Below, one piece after another: positions 1 through 9,100 of a DNA stretch of 64,000 nucleotides. The position numbers and the translations under genes were made by a program. The stretch covers positions 496,001 to 560,000 of the forward strand of contig NZ_QDKO01000009.1 in NCBI RefSeq assembly GCF_003094615.1, in the 5' to 3' direction. The notes under the pieces are model-generated. The model worked only from the letters and a program-made list of their open reading frames with translations, was not told the DNA's origin and did not search any database. The DNA comes from Caulobacter radicis. Its GTDB lineage: Bacteria > Pseudomonadota > Alphaproteobacteria > Caulobacterales > Caulobacteraceae. Numbering within the stretch: position 1 is the first letter of the stretch; each line of letters starts with the position of its first letter.

Positions 1-1428
1 GCGCTGCTGAACGCGGCGGCCCTGCGTGTCATCGGCTACGACCGCGACACCCCCGAACCGCCCGGCGGCCAGATCATCCGCGACAGCCAGGGCAACCCCA
101 CGGGCCTGCTGCTGGCCAAGCCCAACGCCCAGATCCTCTACGCCACCCTGGCCAAGGGGCCCAAGCTGCCGTTCGACTACCAGGTCAACTCGACCCGCCA
201 CTTCATGCGCGAGCTGAACCGGCTGGGCGTGACCGGGGCGATCGACGCCGGCGGCGGCTTCCAGAACTATCCGGACGACTACGAGGTGATCCAGAAGCTG
301 GCCGACGAGAACCAGCTGACCATCCGCCTCGCCTACAACCTCTTCACCCAGAAGCCCAAGGGCGAGAAGGACGACTTCCTGAACTGGACGAAGACGTCGA
401 AATACAAGCAGGGCGACGACTATTTCCGCCACAACGGCGCCGGCGAGATGCTGGTGTTCTCGGCCGCCGACTTCGAGGACTTCCGCCAGCCGCGCCCCGA
501 CATGCCGCCGCAGATGGAGGGCGAGCTGGAAGAGGTGGTCACCATCCTGGCCCAGAACCGCTGGCCCTGGCGGATGCACGCCACCTATGACGAGACCATC
601 GACCGGGCGCTGGACGTCTTCGAGAAGGTCAACAAGGACGTGCCCCTCGAAGGCCTGAACTGGTTCTTCGACCACGCCGAGACGATCTCGGAGAAATCGA
701 TCGACCGCATCGCCGCCCTGGGCGGGGGCGTCGCCGTGCAGCATCGCATGGCCTACCAGGGCGAATACTTCCTCGAGCGCTACGGCCCGGCCGCCGCCGA
801 GGCGACGCCGCCGATCGCCAAGATGCTGGAGAAGGGCCTGAAGGTCTCGGCCGGCACCGATGCGACGCGCGTGGCCTCCTACAATCCCTGGGTCTCGCTG
901 GCCTGGATGATCACCGGCAAGACCGTCGGCGGCACGCGCCTCTACTCGCAGCGCAACTGCCTGGACCGCGAGAGCGCGCTTCGCATGTGGACCGAGAACG
1001 TCACCTGGTTCTCCAACGAGGAGGGCAAGAAGGGCCGCATCGTCGAGGGCCAGCTGGCCGACCTGATCGTGCCCGACCGCGACTTCTTCGGCGTGCCGGA
1101 AGACGAGATCGCCGACATGAGCTCGGACCTGACCATGGTCGGCGGCAAGATCGTCTACGGCGCCGGCGACTTCTCCAAGCTGGACGAGAACGAGGTGCCT
1201 CCGGCCATGCCCGACTGGTCGCCGGTGCGCACCTTCGGCGGCTATGCCGCTTGGGCCGAGCCCGAGACGGACAAGACCCTGCGCCGCCAGGCGGCCGCCT
1301 CGTGCGGTTGCGCCAGCAGCTGCGGCGTCCACGGCCACGACCACGCCACGGCCTGGACCAAGAGCCTGCCGATCGCCGACCTGAAGTCGTTCTGGGGCGC
1401 GCTGGGCTGCGCTTGCTGGGCGGTCTGA
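1..1428 (+). CDS. Amidohydrolase family protein (5' partial)
   Basis: The reading frame is open from base 1, so the true start lies upstream; 475 residues are visible. It resembles the amidohydrolase family 3 (YtcJ-type) metal-dependent hydrolases, which cleave amide or related bonds with a TIM-barrel metal centre. Candidate metal or active-site residues are the His in MHATYDET, the His in FFDHAET (codon 673-675) and the Asp in SAGTDATR (codon 859-861). The C-terminus is unusual: a Cys/His-rich segment (CGCASSCGVHGHDH, 1303-1347) and a final GCACWAV. Its TGA overlaps the ATG of the DoxX gene, so the two are probably translationally coupled. The substrate cannot be inferred. Confidence 0.85.
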   Translation, partial: ALLNAAALRVIGYDRDTPEPPGGQIIRDSQGNPTGLLLAKPNAQILYATLAKGPKLPFDYQVNSTRHFMRELNRLGVTGAIDAGGGFQNYPDDYEVIQKLADENQLTIRLAYNLFTQKPKGEKDDFLNWTKTSKYKQGDDYFRHNGAGEMLVFSAADFEDFRQPRPDMPPQMEGELEEVVTILAQNRWPWRMHATYDETIDRALDVFEKVNKDVPLEGLNWFFDHAETISEKSIDRIAALGGGVAVQHRMAYQGEYFLERYGPAAAEATPPIAKMLEKGLKVSAGTDATRVASYNPWVSLAWMITGKTVGGTRLYSQRNCLDRESALRMWTENVTWFSNEEGKKGRIVEGQLADLIVPDRDFFGVPEDEIADMSSDLTMVGGKIVYGAGDFSKLDENEVPPAMPDWSPVRTFGGYAAWAEPETDKTLRRQAAASCGCASSCGVHGHDHATAWTKSLPIADLKSFWGALGCACWAV

Positions 1429-1862
1429 TGAGCACGTCCGTCCAACGCCTGCGCGGGGTCTTCCTCGCGCCGGCGGTGCGCTGGATCGCGCTGCTTGGCC
1501 TGTGCGCCGCCTACATCCAGGGCGGCCTGACCAAGGCCTTCGACTTCCCCGGCGCTCTGGCCGAGATGACCCATTTCGGCCTGTCGCCGGCCGTGTTCTT
1601 CGCCGTGCTGGTCATCGTTCTGGAGATCGTGGCATCGCTGATGATCCTCTCCGGCCGGCTGCGCTGGCTGGGGGCTCTGGCCCTGGCGGCCTTCACCCTG
1701 GGCGCGACCTTCATGGCCAACCGCTTCTGGGAGATGGCGCCGCCCGAACGTTTCGGCGCGACCAACAGCTTCTTCGAGCACCTGGGCCTGATCGGCGGCT
1801 TCCTGCTGGTGGCCTGGCACGACCTGCAACCAAAGGACCATGCTTCGGAGACGGGGGCATGA
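1428..1862 (+). CDS. DoxX family membrane protein
   Basis: This 144-residue protein has about four hydrophobic segments and the DoxX-like pattern: an early helix followed by GGLTKAFDFPG, then helices around FFAVLVIVLEIVASLM and LALAAFTLGATFM. DoxX proteins are small inner-membrane proteins linked in some bacteria to quinone or redox functions; the role here is not known. The ATG overlaps the amidohydrolase stop (TGATG), and its own stop overlaps the next start, so it is the second gene of a coupled operon. Confidence 0.8.
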   Translation: MSTSVQRLRGVFLAPAVRWIALLGLCAAYIQGGLTKAFDFPGALAEMTHFGLSPAVFFAVLVIVLEIVASLMILSGRLRWLGALALAAFTLGATFMANRFWEMAPPERFGATNSFFEHLGLIGGFLLVAWHDLQPKDHASETGA

Positions 1863-3145
1863 GGACGCTGGCGGCCGCGGCGCTCGTTCTCGTCGCGGCG
1901 GCCCCGGCCATGGCGGCCGAGCGTCCCGCGATCAAGGTCAACCGCTGGCAGGAGGACCGGCCGGATACGTCGCTGACCCTGGGCCTCACCCTGCGCGAGC
2001 GGATCGAGACGGGCGACGCGGCCAGCTTCGGCGGCGAGCCGTCCGACACCAGCCTGTCGCAGCGCTTTCAGGTCCACGCCGACGCCCGCAGGGGCGGCTG
2101 GCAGGGTTTCGTCCAGATCGAGGACGTGCGCGCCTTCGGCCGCCGAGACATCGGCCCGCCCGACCAGAACCGCCTGGACCTGCGCCTGGCCTTCGTCGGC
2201 TACGCGGGCGAGGTCTGGGGCGGCAAGGCCAATGTGCGTGTCGGTCGCCAGGACTTTCCGATCGACCAGCAGCGGTTCCTGTCGGCCCGCGACGGCCCCG
2301 GCGTGCGCCAGTCGTTCGACGCGGTGTGGGCCGACTGGTCGCGCGGCGACTGGAAGCTGGCCGGCTTCGTCAGCCAGCCGGTGCAGTATCACGACGGCGA
2401 AGCCTTCGACGACACCTCCAGCGGCAATGTTCGCCTCGACCTTATCCGGGTCGAGCGCAAGGCGCCCGGAGGCGCGGTCTTGGCCTATGCCGCCCGGTTC
2501 GCCCGCTCGACCGCCCGCTATGTCGACGCGGTCGGCGAGGAGGATCGCCAGGCCTACGACCTGCGCTATCTGGGCGCGGCCGGGGCGCTGGACTGGGACC
2601 TGGAGGCCATGGTCCAGCGCGGCGAGGTCGGGGCCAGCGACGCCCGCGCCTGGGCCGCCGGCGGCCGGATCGGCTGGACGCTGAAAAGCGTCGGCTGGAA
2701 GCCGCGCCTGGGTTTCCAGGTCGACACCGCCAGCGGCGATGCGCGTCCGGGCGACGGGCGGGTGGGGACCTTCGACCCGCTCTATCCCAACGCCGCCTAT
2801 TTCACCCGCGCGGCCTACACCGGCTACGCCAACCTCGTGCACGTCAAGCCGTCGGTGACCGTGACGCCCGCCAAGGGTCTGGCGGTCACCGCCGCCCTGG
2901 CGGGCCAATGGCGACGCGAGACGACCGACGCGATCTACGCCCAGCCCTTCATCCCCCTGTCCGGCACGGCCGGGCGCGGCGGACGCTGGACCGGGGCCTA
3001 CGCCCATCTGCGGGCCGACTACGCTTTCAACCCGAGCCTGACCGGGACCATCGAGGCCGTCCACTACGAGGCCGGGAGCGCCCTGCGCGCTTCTGGCCGG
3101 GACGACAGCGACTATCTCGGCGTCGAGCTCAAGTACGGATGGTGA
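1859..3145 (+). CDS. Alginate export (AlgE-like) family outer-membrane porin
   Basis: This 428-residue protein starts with a clear signal peptide (about residues 1-20, cleavage near AMA|AERP). The rest alternates short amphipathic beta-strands, with RERIETGD near the N-terminus and DYLGVELKYGW ending in an aromatic residue, as expected of an outer-membrane barrel. The LTLGLTLRERIE, VRVGRQDFPID and aromatic-strand pattern fits the alginate-export family of porins, which are not all alginate-specific. The start overlaps the DoxX stop by 4 nt (ATGA). The gene probably supplies a substrate channel for the upstream hydrolase pathway (inference). Confidence 0.78.
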   Translation: MRTLAAAALVLVAAAPAMAAERPAIKVNRWQEDRPDTSLTLGLTLRERIETGDAASFGGEPSDTSLSQRFQVHADARRGGWQGFVQIEDVRAFGRRDIGPPDQNRLDLRLAFVGYAGEVWGGKANVRVGRQDFPIDQQRFLSARDGPGVRQSFDAVWADWSRGDWKLAGFVSQPVQYHDGEAFDDTSSGNVRLDLIRVERKAPGGAVLAYAARFARSTARYVDAVGEEDRQAYDLRYLGAAGALDWDLEAMVQRGEVGASDARAWAAGGRIGWTLKSVGWKPRLGFQVDTASGDARPGDGRVGTFDPLYPNAAYFTRAAYTGYANLVHVKPSVTVTPAKGLAVTAALAGQWRRETTDAIYAQPFIPLSGTAGRGGRWTGAYAHLRADYAFNPSLTGTIEAVHYEAGSALRASGRDDSDYLGVELKYGW

Positions 3146-3147
3146 CC

Positions 3148-3825
3148 ATGAGATTCCCGAGCCTTTCCCAGCTGATGAGCTTCAACGGCGGCTATCTCGA
3201 CACGGTCGGCTTCCTGGCCTTGCAGGGCGTGTTCGTCGCCCACGTGACCGGCAACTTCGTCACCTTCGGCGCGGCCATGATCCATGGCGCGGACGGGGCG
3301 ATCGCCAAGCTCCTGGTGCTGCCGGTGTTCTGCGCGGCGGTGGTGATCAGCCGGCTGGTAACCTTCAAGCTGGCGGCGGCCAATCTGCCGACGTTGCGGA
3401 TCATGCTGGCGGTCAAGACCGTGCTGCTGATCGCCGGTTCGGTCGCGGCCGTCGTGCTGGCGCCGTTCGCCAAGGGCGACAGCTGGCAGCTGATCCTGGT
3501 GGCGGTGCTGTTCGTCTGCGCCATGGCCATCCAGAACGCCGCCCACCGGGTGCACATCCCGAACGCCCCGCCTACCACCCTGATGACCGGTTCGACCACC
3601 CAGATCATGCTCGACGTGGCCGAACTGATCCGGGGCGGCGGTCCCGACCGGGCGGCCTCGGTGGCGCGGATCCGGAAGCTGTCGGCGGCCGTCGGCCTGT
3701 TCGCGGCCGGCTGCGGCCTGGGCGCGCTGGCCTTCGCGTTCGGCGGAACGTGGGCGTTCTCGGTCTCGGCCGTGCTGGCCTTCCTGTCGCTGTTCTCGGC
3801 CGAGGCCCGCAGCCAGCGCGGATAA
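3148..3825 (+). CDS. YoaK/DUF1275 family membrane protein
   Basis: This 225-residue integral membrane protein has about six hydrophobic segments. The N-terminal motif FNGGYLDTVGFLALQGVFVAH and the following HVTGNFVTFGAA match the YoaK/DUF1275 family, whose function is poorly defined. An in-frame ATG at 3139 overlaps the porin stop and is an alternative start; 3148 was chosen because family members usually begin shortly before the LMSFNGGYLDT motif. It is the last gene of the amidohydrolase-DoxX-porin operon. Confidence 0.8.
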   Translation: MRFPSLSQLMSFNGGYLDTVGFLALQGVFVAHVTGNFVTFGAAMIHGADGAIAKLLVLPVFCAAVVISRLVTFKLAAANLPTLRIMLAVKTVLLIAGSVAAVVLAPFAKGDSWQLILVAVLFVCAMAIQNAAHRVHIPNAPPTTLMTGSTTQIMLDVAELIRGGGPDRAASVARIRKLSAAVGLFAAGCGLGALAFAFGGTWAFSVSAVLAFLSLFSAEARSQRG

Positions 3826-3847
3826 CGCTCCCATTCGAGCCGCGGGC

Positions 3848-3878
3848 TTCACCCGCCTGGGTAGGCGAGGTTCACCCG
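3848..3878. promoter_or_regulatory. Direct repeat TTCACCCG upstream of AraC gene
   Basis: Two copies of TTCACCCG (3848-3855 and 3871-3878) lie 23 bp apart in the gap before the AraC-family gene. AraC proteins often bind direct repeats spaced by about two helical turns, so this could be an autoregulatory site, but GC-rich sequence makes chance repeats common. Confidence 0.2.
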
Positions 3879-3969
3879 GGCGGGAATGGCGGCGGGGCTC
3901 TCCTTGGTCGAGTTTCGCTACACGCCGTCCCCGCGCCGGCGCGCCGAAGCCCAGCCGAAGAGAGCGACG

Positions 3970-4581
3970 ATGCAAGTCCTGACCGTGTCGAGCCGCGTTC
4001 CCGAACCGGCCCTGGACCCCGCCCCGGAGCCCGCCAGGGACCAGATCCGCCTGCTGCTGATGCAGGCCCGCCACGCCCTGGCCACCGATCCGGCCGACGC
4101 CGAGCGCTGCATCGCCGTGGCCGTGCGCCTGCTGCCGCAGATCGAAGCCTCGCCGGCGTCCGAGCCCAAGGCCTTCGCCGCGCCGGTCATGCAGCGCGGG
4201 GGGCTGGCCCCCTGGCAGGTGCTGCGGATCAAGGCCCTGGTCGAGGCGCGCCTGGCCGGCCGGATCTCCAGCGCCGAGATGGCGGCCGCCGCCCGGCTCA
4301 GCCCCAGCCACTTCTCGCGCGCCTTCCGCATCAGCTTCGGCGACGCGCCCAAGGCCTATGTGAACCGCCGCCGCATCGCCCGATCCAAGGCCATGATGCT
4401 GGAGAGCGGCGATTCCCTGGCCGCCATCGCCCTGGCCTGCGGCCTGTCGGACCAGGCGCACTTCTGCCGGATGTTCCGCCGCTTCGAAGGGATGTCGCCC
4501 AGCGTCTGGCGTCGCTTGAGCGGCGGGGCGTCCGAGCCCGTCGAGACCGAGGCCGAATGGCCGACGGCCGCGGTCGGCTGA
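3970..4581 (+). CDS. AraC family transcriptional regulator
   Basis: Residues 79-182 of this 203-residue protein form an AraC/XylS double helix-turn-helix: ISSAEMAAAARLSPSHFSRA is the first motif and IALACGLSDQAHFCRMFRR the second, with the conserved GMSPSVWRR end. The first 78 residues are not a recognisable sugar-binding domain. The ATG at 3970 is chosen because it follows AAGAGAG; an upstream in-frame ATG at 3886 would add 28 low-complexity residues. The alpha/beta hydrolase follows by 17 nt and may share the transcript. Confidence 0.85.
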   Translation: MQVLTVSSRVPEPALDPAPEPARDQIRLLLMQARHALATDPADAERCIAVAVRLLPQIEASPASEPKAFAAPVMQRGGLAPWQVLRIKALVEARLAGRISSAEMAAAARLSPSHFSRAFRISFGDAPKAYVNRRRIARSKAMMLESGDSLAAIALACGLSDQAHFCRMFRRFEGMSPSVWRRLSGGASEPVETEAEWPTAAVG

Positions 4582-4598
4582 ACGGAGAGACAAGACCA

Positions 4599-5396
4599 GT
4601 GACCGCCGCCGTCATGCTTATCCACGGCGCCTGGCTGACGCCGCGCGCCTGGGATCGCTTCAAGGCCCGATACGAGGGCAGGGGGCTGACGGTGGTCGCG
4701 CCGGCCTGGCCGCTGCTGGACGCGCCGGTCGAGGAGGTGCGCGGCCTTTCGCCCCGCCTGTTGGGCCGGCTGACGCTCGACGCGGTGGTCGAGGCCCATG
4801 CCGCCCACGCGGTGGCCATGGTCGAGCCGCCGATCCTGATCGGCCACGGGCTGGGTGGGCTGATCGTGCAGCGCCTGCTCGACGGCGGCTGCGGCGCCTG
4901 CGGGGTGGCCATCGCCTCGACGCCGCCGTTGGGCCTGCTGGCCCGCCCGCGCGCGGCCTGGGCGCTGCGGCGTCTGTTGGCGCGCTGGAGCGGCGCGACG
5001 CCGCTGTCGCCCGAGGGCTTCGCCGAGCTCTTCGCCCAGACCCTGTCCGAGGACGAGCGCCGCCTGGCCTATGCCGAACACGTGGTTCCCGCGCCCGCCC
5101 GCGTGGTGCGCCAGGCCCTGCTGGGACCTGGCGGCGGCGCGGCGAGGGCGACCCGCCGCCGTCCGCCGCTGCTGCTGATCGCCGGCGACGAGGACCGCAT
5201 GGCCCCGCCGGCCATGGTCGCCGCCGCCGCCCGCCACCAGCGCCGGGCCGCCTCGCGCACCGACCTGCAATGCTTCTCGGGGCGCTCCCACTGGCTGTGC
5301 AACGAGCCGGGCTGGGAGGACGTCGCCGACTTCGCCCTCGACTGGGCCCTGGCCAACGGACGGGCGGCCCTTTCGGGTCAAGCCCCGAAAGGGTAA
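4599..5396 (+). CDS. Alpha/beta hydrolase fold protein, nucleophile Ser absent
   Basis: This 265-residue protein starts at GTG, preceded by GGAGAGA (4584-4590). It has the hydrolase fold: LIHGAW (8-12) for the oxyanion loop, LLLIAGDEDR (191-200) for the acid loop and SGRSHWLCNEPGWE with the expected catalytic His at 231. The nucleophile elbow, normally G-x-S-x-G, reads GHGLGG (82-87), so Gly84 (codon GGG at 4848-4850) replaces serine. Going from a serine codon to GGG usually needs more than one change. It may be a non-catalytic binding protein or use another residue. Its final codons lie inside a perfect stem-loop. Confidence 0.85.
   Translation: MTAAVMLIHGAWLTPRAWDRFKARYEGRGLTVVAPAWPLLDAPVEEVRGLSPRLLGRLTLDAVVEAHAAHAVAMVEPPILIGHGLGGLIVQRLLDGGCGACGVAIASTPPLGLLARPRAAWALRRLLARWSGATPLSPEGFAELFAQTLSEDERRLAYAEHVVPAPARVVRQALLGPGGGAARATRRRPPLLLIAGDEDRMAPPAMVAAAARHQRRAASRTDLQCFSGRSHWLCNEPGWEDVADFALDWALANGRAALSGQAPKG
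5368..5393 (+). terminator. Stem-loop at the hydrolase 3' end (possible terminator)
   Basis: A perfect 10-bp stem, CCCTTTCGGG (5368-5377) and CCCGAAAGGG (5384-5393), encloses the six-base loop TCAAGC and ends just before the TAA stop. There is no U-tract, so it may instead affect mRNA stability or be Rho-associated. Confidence 0.35.
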
Positions 5397-5487
5397 TCGT
5401 GCGCCGCTTTCGTGTATGGTCGTGGCTTGCGGAACAGGCCAACTGTACGAGTCCCATGCGCAAGGACCGGTCCCCGGACGTCGCCGA

Positions 5488-6138
5488 ATGAACCAACACC
5501 CCGCCAGCATCGAGGCCGGCGACGACCGTATCCGCGTGCTGATCGCCGATGACCACCCCATGCTGCGCGAGGGGGTGATCGCGGTGCTCGAGACCCAGTC
5601 CGACATGGTGGTGGTGGGCGAGGCGGCCACCGGCGACGAGGCGATCGCCGGCTGGGAGCGGCTGCGTCCCGACATCACGCTGATGGACCTGCAGATGCCC
5701 GGCAACGGCGTGGTGGCCATCGAGACCATCCGCCGCTCGCATCCCGAGGCGCGCATCATCGTGCTGACCACCTTCACCGGCGACGCCCAGGCCCTGCACG
5801 CCCTGCGCGCCGGGGCGGCGGGCTATCTGCTGAAGAGCAGCCTGCGCCGTGACCTGCTGGACGCCATCCGTGGCGTCCACGCCGGCCGCCGGCACCTGCA
5901 GGCCGAGGTCGCCGAGCGGATCGCCATCCACGCCATCGACGAACCGCTGAACGCCCGCGAGATCATCGTCCTGCAGCTGATCGCCAACGGCAATTCCAAC
6001 AAGCACATCGCCCGCGAATTGAACCTGTCGGAAGACACCATCAAGTCGAACATCAAGAGCATCTTCGCCAAGCTCTATGTGAACGACCGGACCCACGCGG
6101 TGACCGTCGCCGCCAAGCGCGGCATCATCGACCTTTGA
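5488..6138 (+). CDS. LuxR/NarL-type response regulator
   Basis: This 216-residue DNA-binding response regulator has an N-terminal receiver (about 14-130) with acidic pocket Asp21-Asp22, phospho-acceptor Asp67 in LMDLQMPG, conserved Thr94-Thr95 and Lys116 in YLLK. The C-terminal LuxR helix-turn-helix (about 152-212) contains LNAREIIVLQLIANG and NKHIARELNLSEDTIKSNIK. The ATG at 5488 gives the normal N-terminus; 5416 would add 24 unconserved residues. Its TGA overlaps the TTG start of the propeller kinase, which is almost certainly its cognate sensor. Confidence 0.92.
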   Translation: MNQHPASIEAGDDRIRVLIADDHPMLREGVIAVLETQSDMVVVGEAATGDEAIAGWERLRPDITLMDLQMPGNGVVAIETIRRSHPEARIIVLTTFTGDAQALHALRAGAAGYLLKSSLRRDLLDAIRGVHAGRRHLQAEVAERIAIHAIDEPLNAREIIVLQLIANGNSNKHIARELNLSEDTIKSNIKSIFAKLYVNDRTHAVTVAAKRGIIDL

Positions 6139-9100
6139 GCCGGGCGGGGGGGCTTTGGAGCGGACTGGCGGGCGCGGCGCTCGCCCTGGCGCTGGCCGGC
6201 ACGGCGGCGGCCGCGCCGGCGCTCGAGCCCCTGGCCGAATACAAGCGCGTCAGCTGGTCGATCGAGGGCGGCGCCCCCAGCCGGGTCAACACCATCGGCC
6301 AGTCGAAGGACGGCTATCTGTGGATCGGCAGCGTCGATGGCCTGTTCCGCTTCGACGGCGTGGGCTTCGAGCCGATCCAGCGCGACGGACCCAAGCCCGG
6401 GCGGCTGAACGTCTCGCAGGTGCTGGGCGCGCGCTCCGGCGCCTTGTGGGTGGGCCTGGGCCGCAGCGGCGGCGTGGCGGTCTATCGCGACGGTCGGTTG
6501 ATCGACGCCCGCATGCCCGACCCCTCGCGCGAGGTCACCAGCCTGGCCGAGGATCGCGAGGGCGGGATCTGGGTCGCCCGGGGCGGCCGCAAGCGCGCCA
6601 CCCTGGCCCGCTGGCATGACGGCCGCTGGCGGGAATTCGGACCCGACGCCGGCCTTCCCGAGCAGGAGGTCTGGCAGGTCTTCTTCGATCGCGACGGCGT
6701 GCAGTGGCTGGTGCTGACCAACACCGTGCTGCGCCGCGCGCCGGGCGAGACGCGCTTTTCGCCGACCGGCGCCAAGGTCGCCCGCCGGGCCAGCCTGGCC
6801 GAGGACGCCCTGGGGCGGCTGTGGCTGTCGGATTCCACCAGCACGCGCCTGCTGCGCGGCGAGGCTCCGGCGGCCTCGTCCCTGACCCGGGCCTATCCGC
6901 GCCGCGACGAGGTGGGCGCCTCGCGGATCCTGTTCGACCGCAAGGGCGACCTGTGGGGCGCCACCTGGACCGATGGCGTCGTCCATATTCCAGCGCCGGG
7001 CGTGGCGGCCCGCAGCGCCGACGCCGGCGCCCTGCGCATCCAGTCCTACAAGGCCGTGCACGGCCTGACCTCGGACCAGACCCACGCCGTGTTCGAGGAC
7101 CGCGAGGGCAACATCTGGTTCGGCACGGAGCTGGGCCTGGACATGATGCGGCCGGCGGCGGTGACGGTCGAGCAGGCCATCCCGCCCAACTCCGCGCGCG
7201 GCTACCGGATGACCTCGACGGCCGACGGCAAGGTCTGGGTCGCCGACGCCCACACCCTCTACGCCATCGCGCCGGGCCAGGCGCCCAAGCCCGTCCTGAA
7301 GACCGACTGGTCGGCGGGCTCGCTGTGCGCGGGGGCGGGCGACGCCGTCTGGGTGACGCTGCGCGACACCGTGCTGCGGGTGCGCGGCGGCAAGGTCGAG
7401 ACCTTCGCCAAGCCCGCCGAGACCAGCGCCTACGGCTGCGCCGAGGACGAGGACGGACGCCTGTGGATGGCCGCCCTCGACAAGGGCCTCTACTGGCGCG
7501 AGGGCGGCGCCTGGAGCCGCTGGCCGGGCGGCCTCGGCATCGCCTCCAACGCCGCGTCGCAGGCCGACGGCCGGGCGGCGATCCTGTTCCGCAACGCCCC
7601 GACGCTGCAGGGGCGTCCGCCGTTCGAGCCGATCCACAAGGCGCGCTTTCCGATCGGCGAGATCGAGGGCCTGCTGCCGGGACGCGAGGCGCTCTATCTC
7701 AGCGGCGGCCAGGGTTTCGCCCGTCTGCGCGGCGGGGCGACCGCCAGCCTCGACGCCGAGCGCTATCCGTGGCTGGCCTCGGTCAACGGCCTGGTCCAGA
7801 CCCCGGCCGGCGACACCTGGACGATCGGCGACGCGGGCGTGGTGCGCATGCGCTCGTCCGATCTCGACCGGGCCCTGGACAGGCCGGGAGCGCCCCTGCC
7901 AAGGCGGGTGTTCGACTTCCGTGACGGTCTCAACAGCTTCGTCCAGAAGTCGCCGGGCCAGCAGATCGCGGCTGGCGGCGACGGCCGGATCTGGATCCTG
8001 ACCCGCCGCAATGTCGTCGTCGTCGATCCCGCCCGGCTGAGCGTCAACACCCTGCCGCCGCCGGTGGCGATCCGCGCGGTCATGGTCGGCGACCAGCATT
8101 TCCGCGATCCCAGCGCCCTGCGCCTGCCGGCGGGCACGCGCGGCCTGCGCATCCACTACACCGCCCTGAGCTTCCCCGCGCCCGACCGCGTGCGCTTCCA
8201 GTACCGGCTGGAGGGCGTCGACAAGGAATGGATCGAGGCGGGCGACCGGCGCGAGGTGATCTACGACAACCTGCACCCCGGGACCTTCCACTTCCGGGTG
8301 AAGGCGGCCAACAGCGACGGCGTGTGGAACGAGCAGGGCGCGACCCTGATCGTCGAGATTCCGCCGACCCTGGTGGAAACCTGGTGGTTCCGCGCCGCCT
8401 GCGTGCTGGCCGTGGCGCTGGCGCTGTGGGGCGTCTACGCCCTGCGCCTGCGGCGGGTCGCGGCCCAGATCAAGGACCGGCTGGAGCAGCGCGCCGCCGA
8501 GCGCGAGCGGATCGCCCGCGAGCTGCACGACACCCTTTTGCAGAGCGTGCAGGGGCTGATCATGCGGTTCCAGTCGGTGGCCTACCAGATCCCCGACGAC
8601 CTGCCGGCCAAGGACGTGATCAACCAGGCGCTCGATCGCGCCGACCAGATGCTGGTCGAGGGACGCGACCGCGTGCGCGACCTGCGCGGAGCCGAGGTGC
8701 GGCGTCTCGACCTCGTACTGCGCGAGCTGATGGCCGAGCAGCCGTTCGAGGCCGGGGTGAAGGTCGAGCTGGTGGCGGAGGGGACGCCACGTCCGGTGCA
8801 GCCGCTGGTGCAGGAAGAGATCGTCCGCATCGCCGGCGAGGCGCTGTTCAACGCGGCGCGCCACGCCAAGGCGGGCCAGGTGCTGGTCAAGGTGTCGTAC
8901 GGCGTGCGCCAGTTGCAGGTCACCATCCGCGACGACGGGGTGGGCATCGGCGCCAACCGCATGGCGTGGGCCAGCCGCGAGGGCCACTACGGCCTGATCG
9001 GCATGCACGAGCGGGCCGGCAAGATGGGCGCCCAGCTGGCCATCGAGAGCGCCTCGGGCAAGGGCACGACCATAGCGCTCAGCGTCGCCGGCTCGATCGC

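Noticed and set aside
6075..9008. Long open frame antisense to the propeller kinase
   Set aside because: It lacks coherent domains, is rich in Arg, Ala, Gly and His from high third-position GC, and the sense frame has clear kinase motifs.
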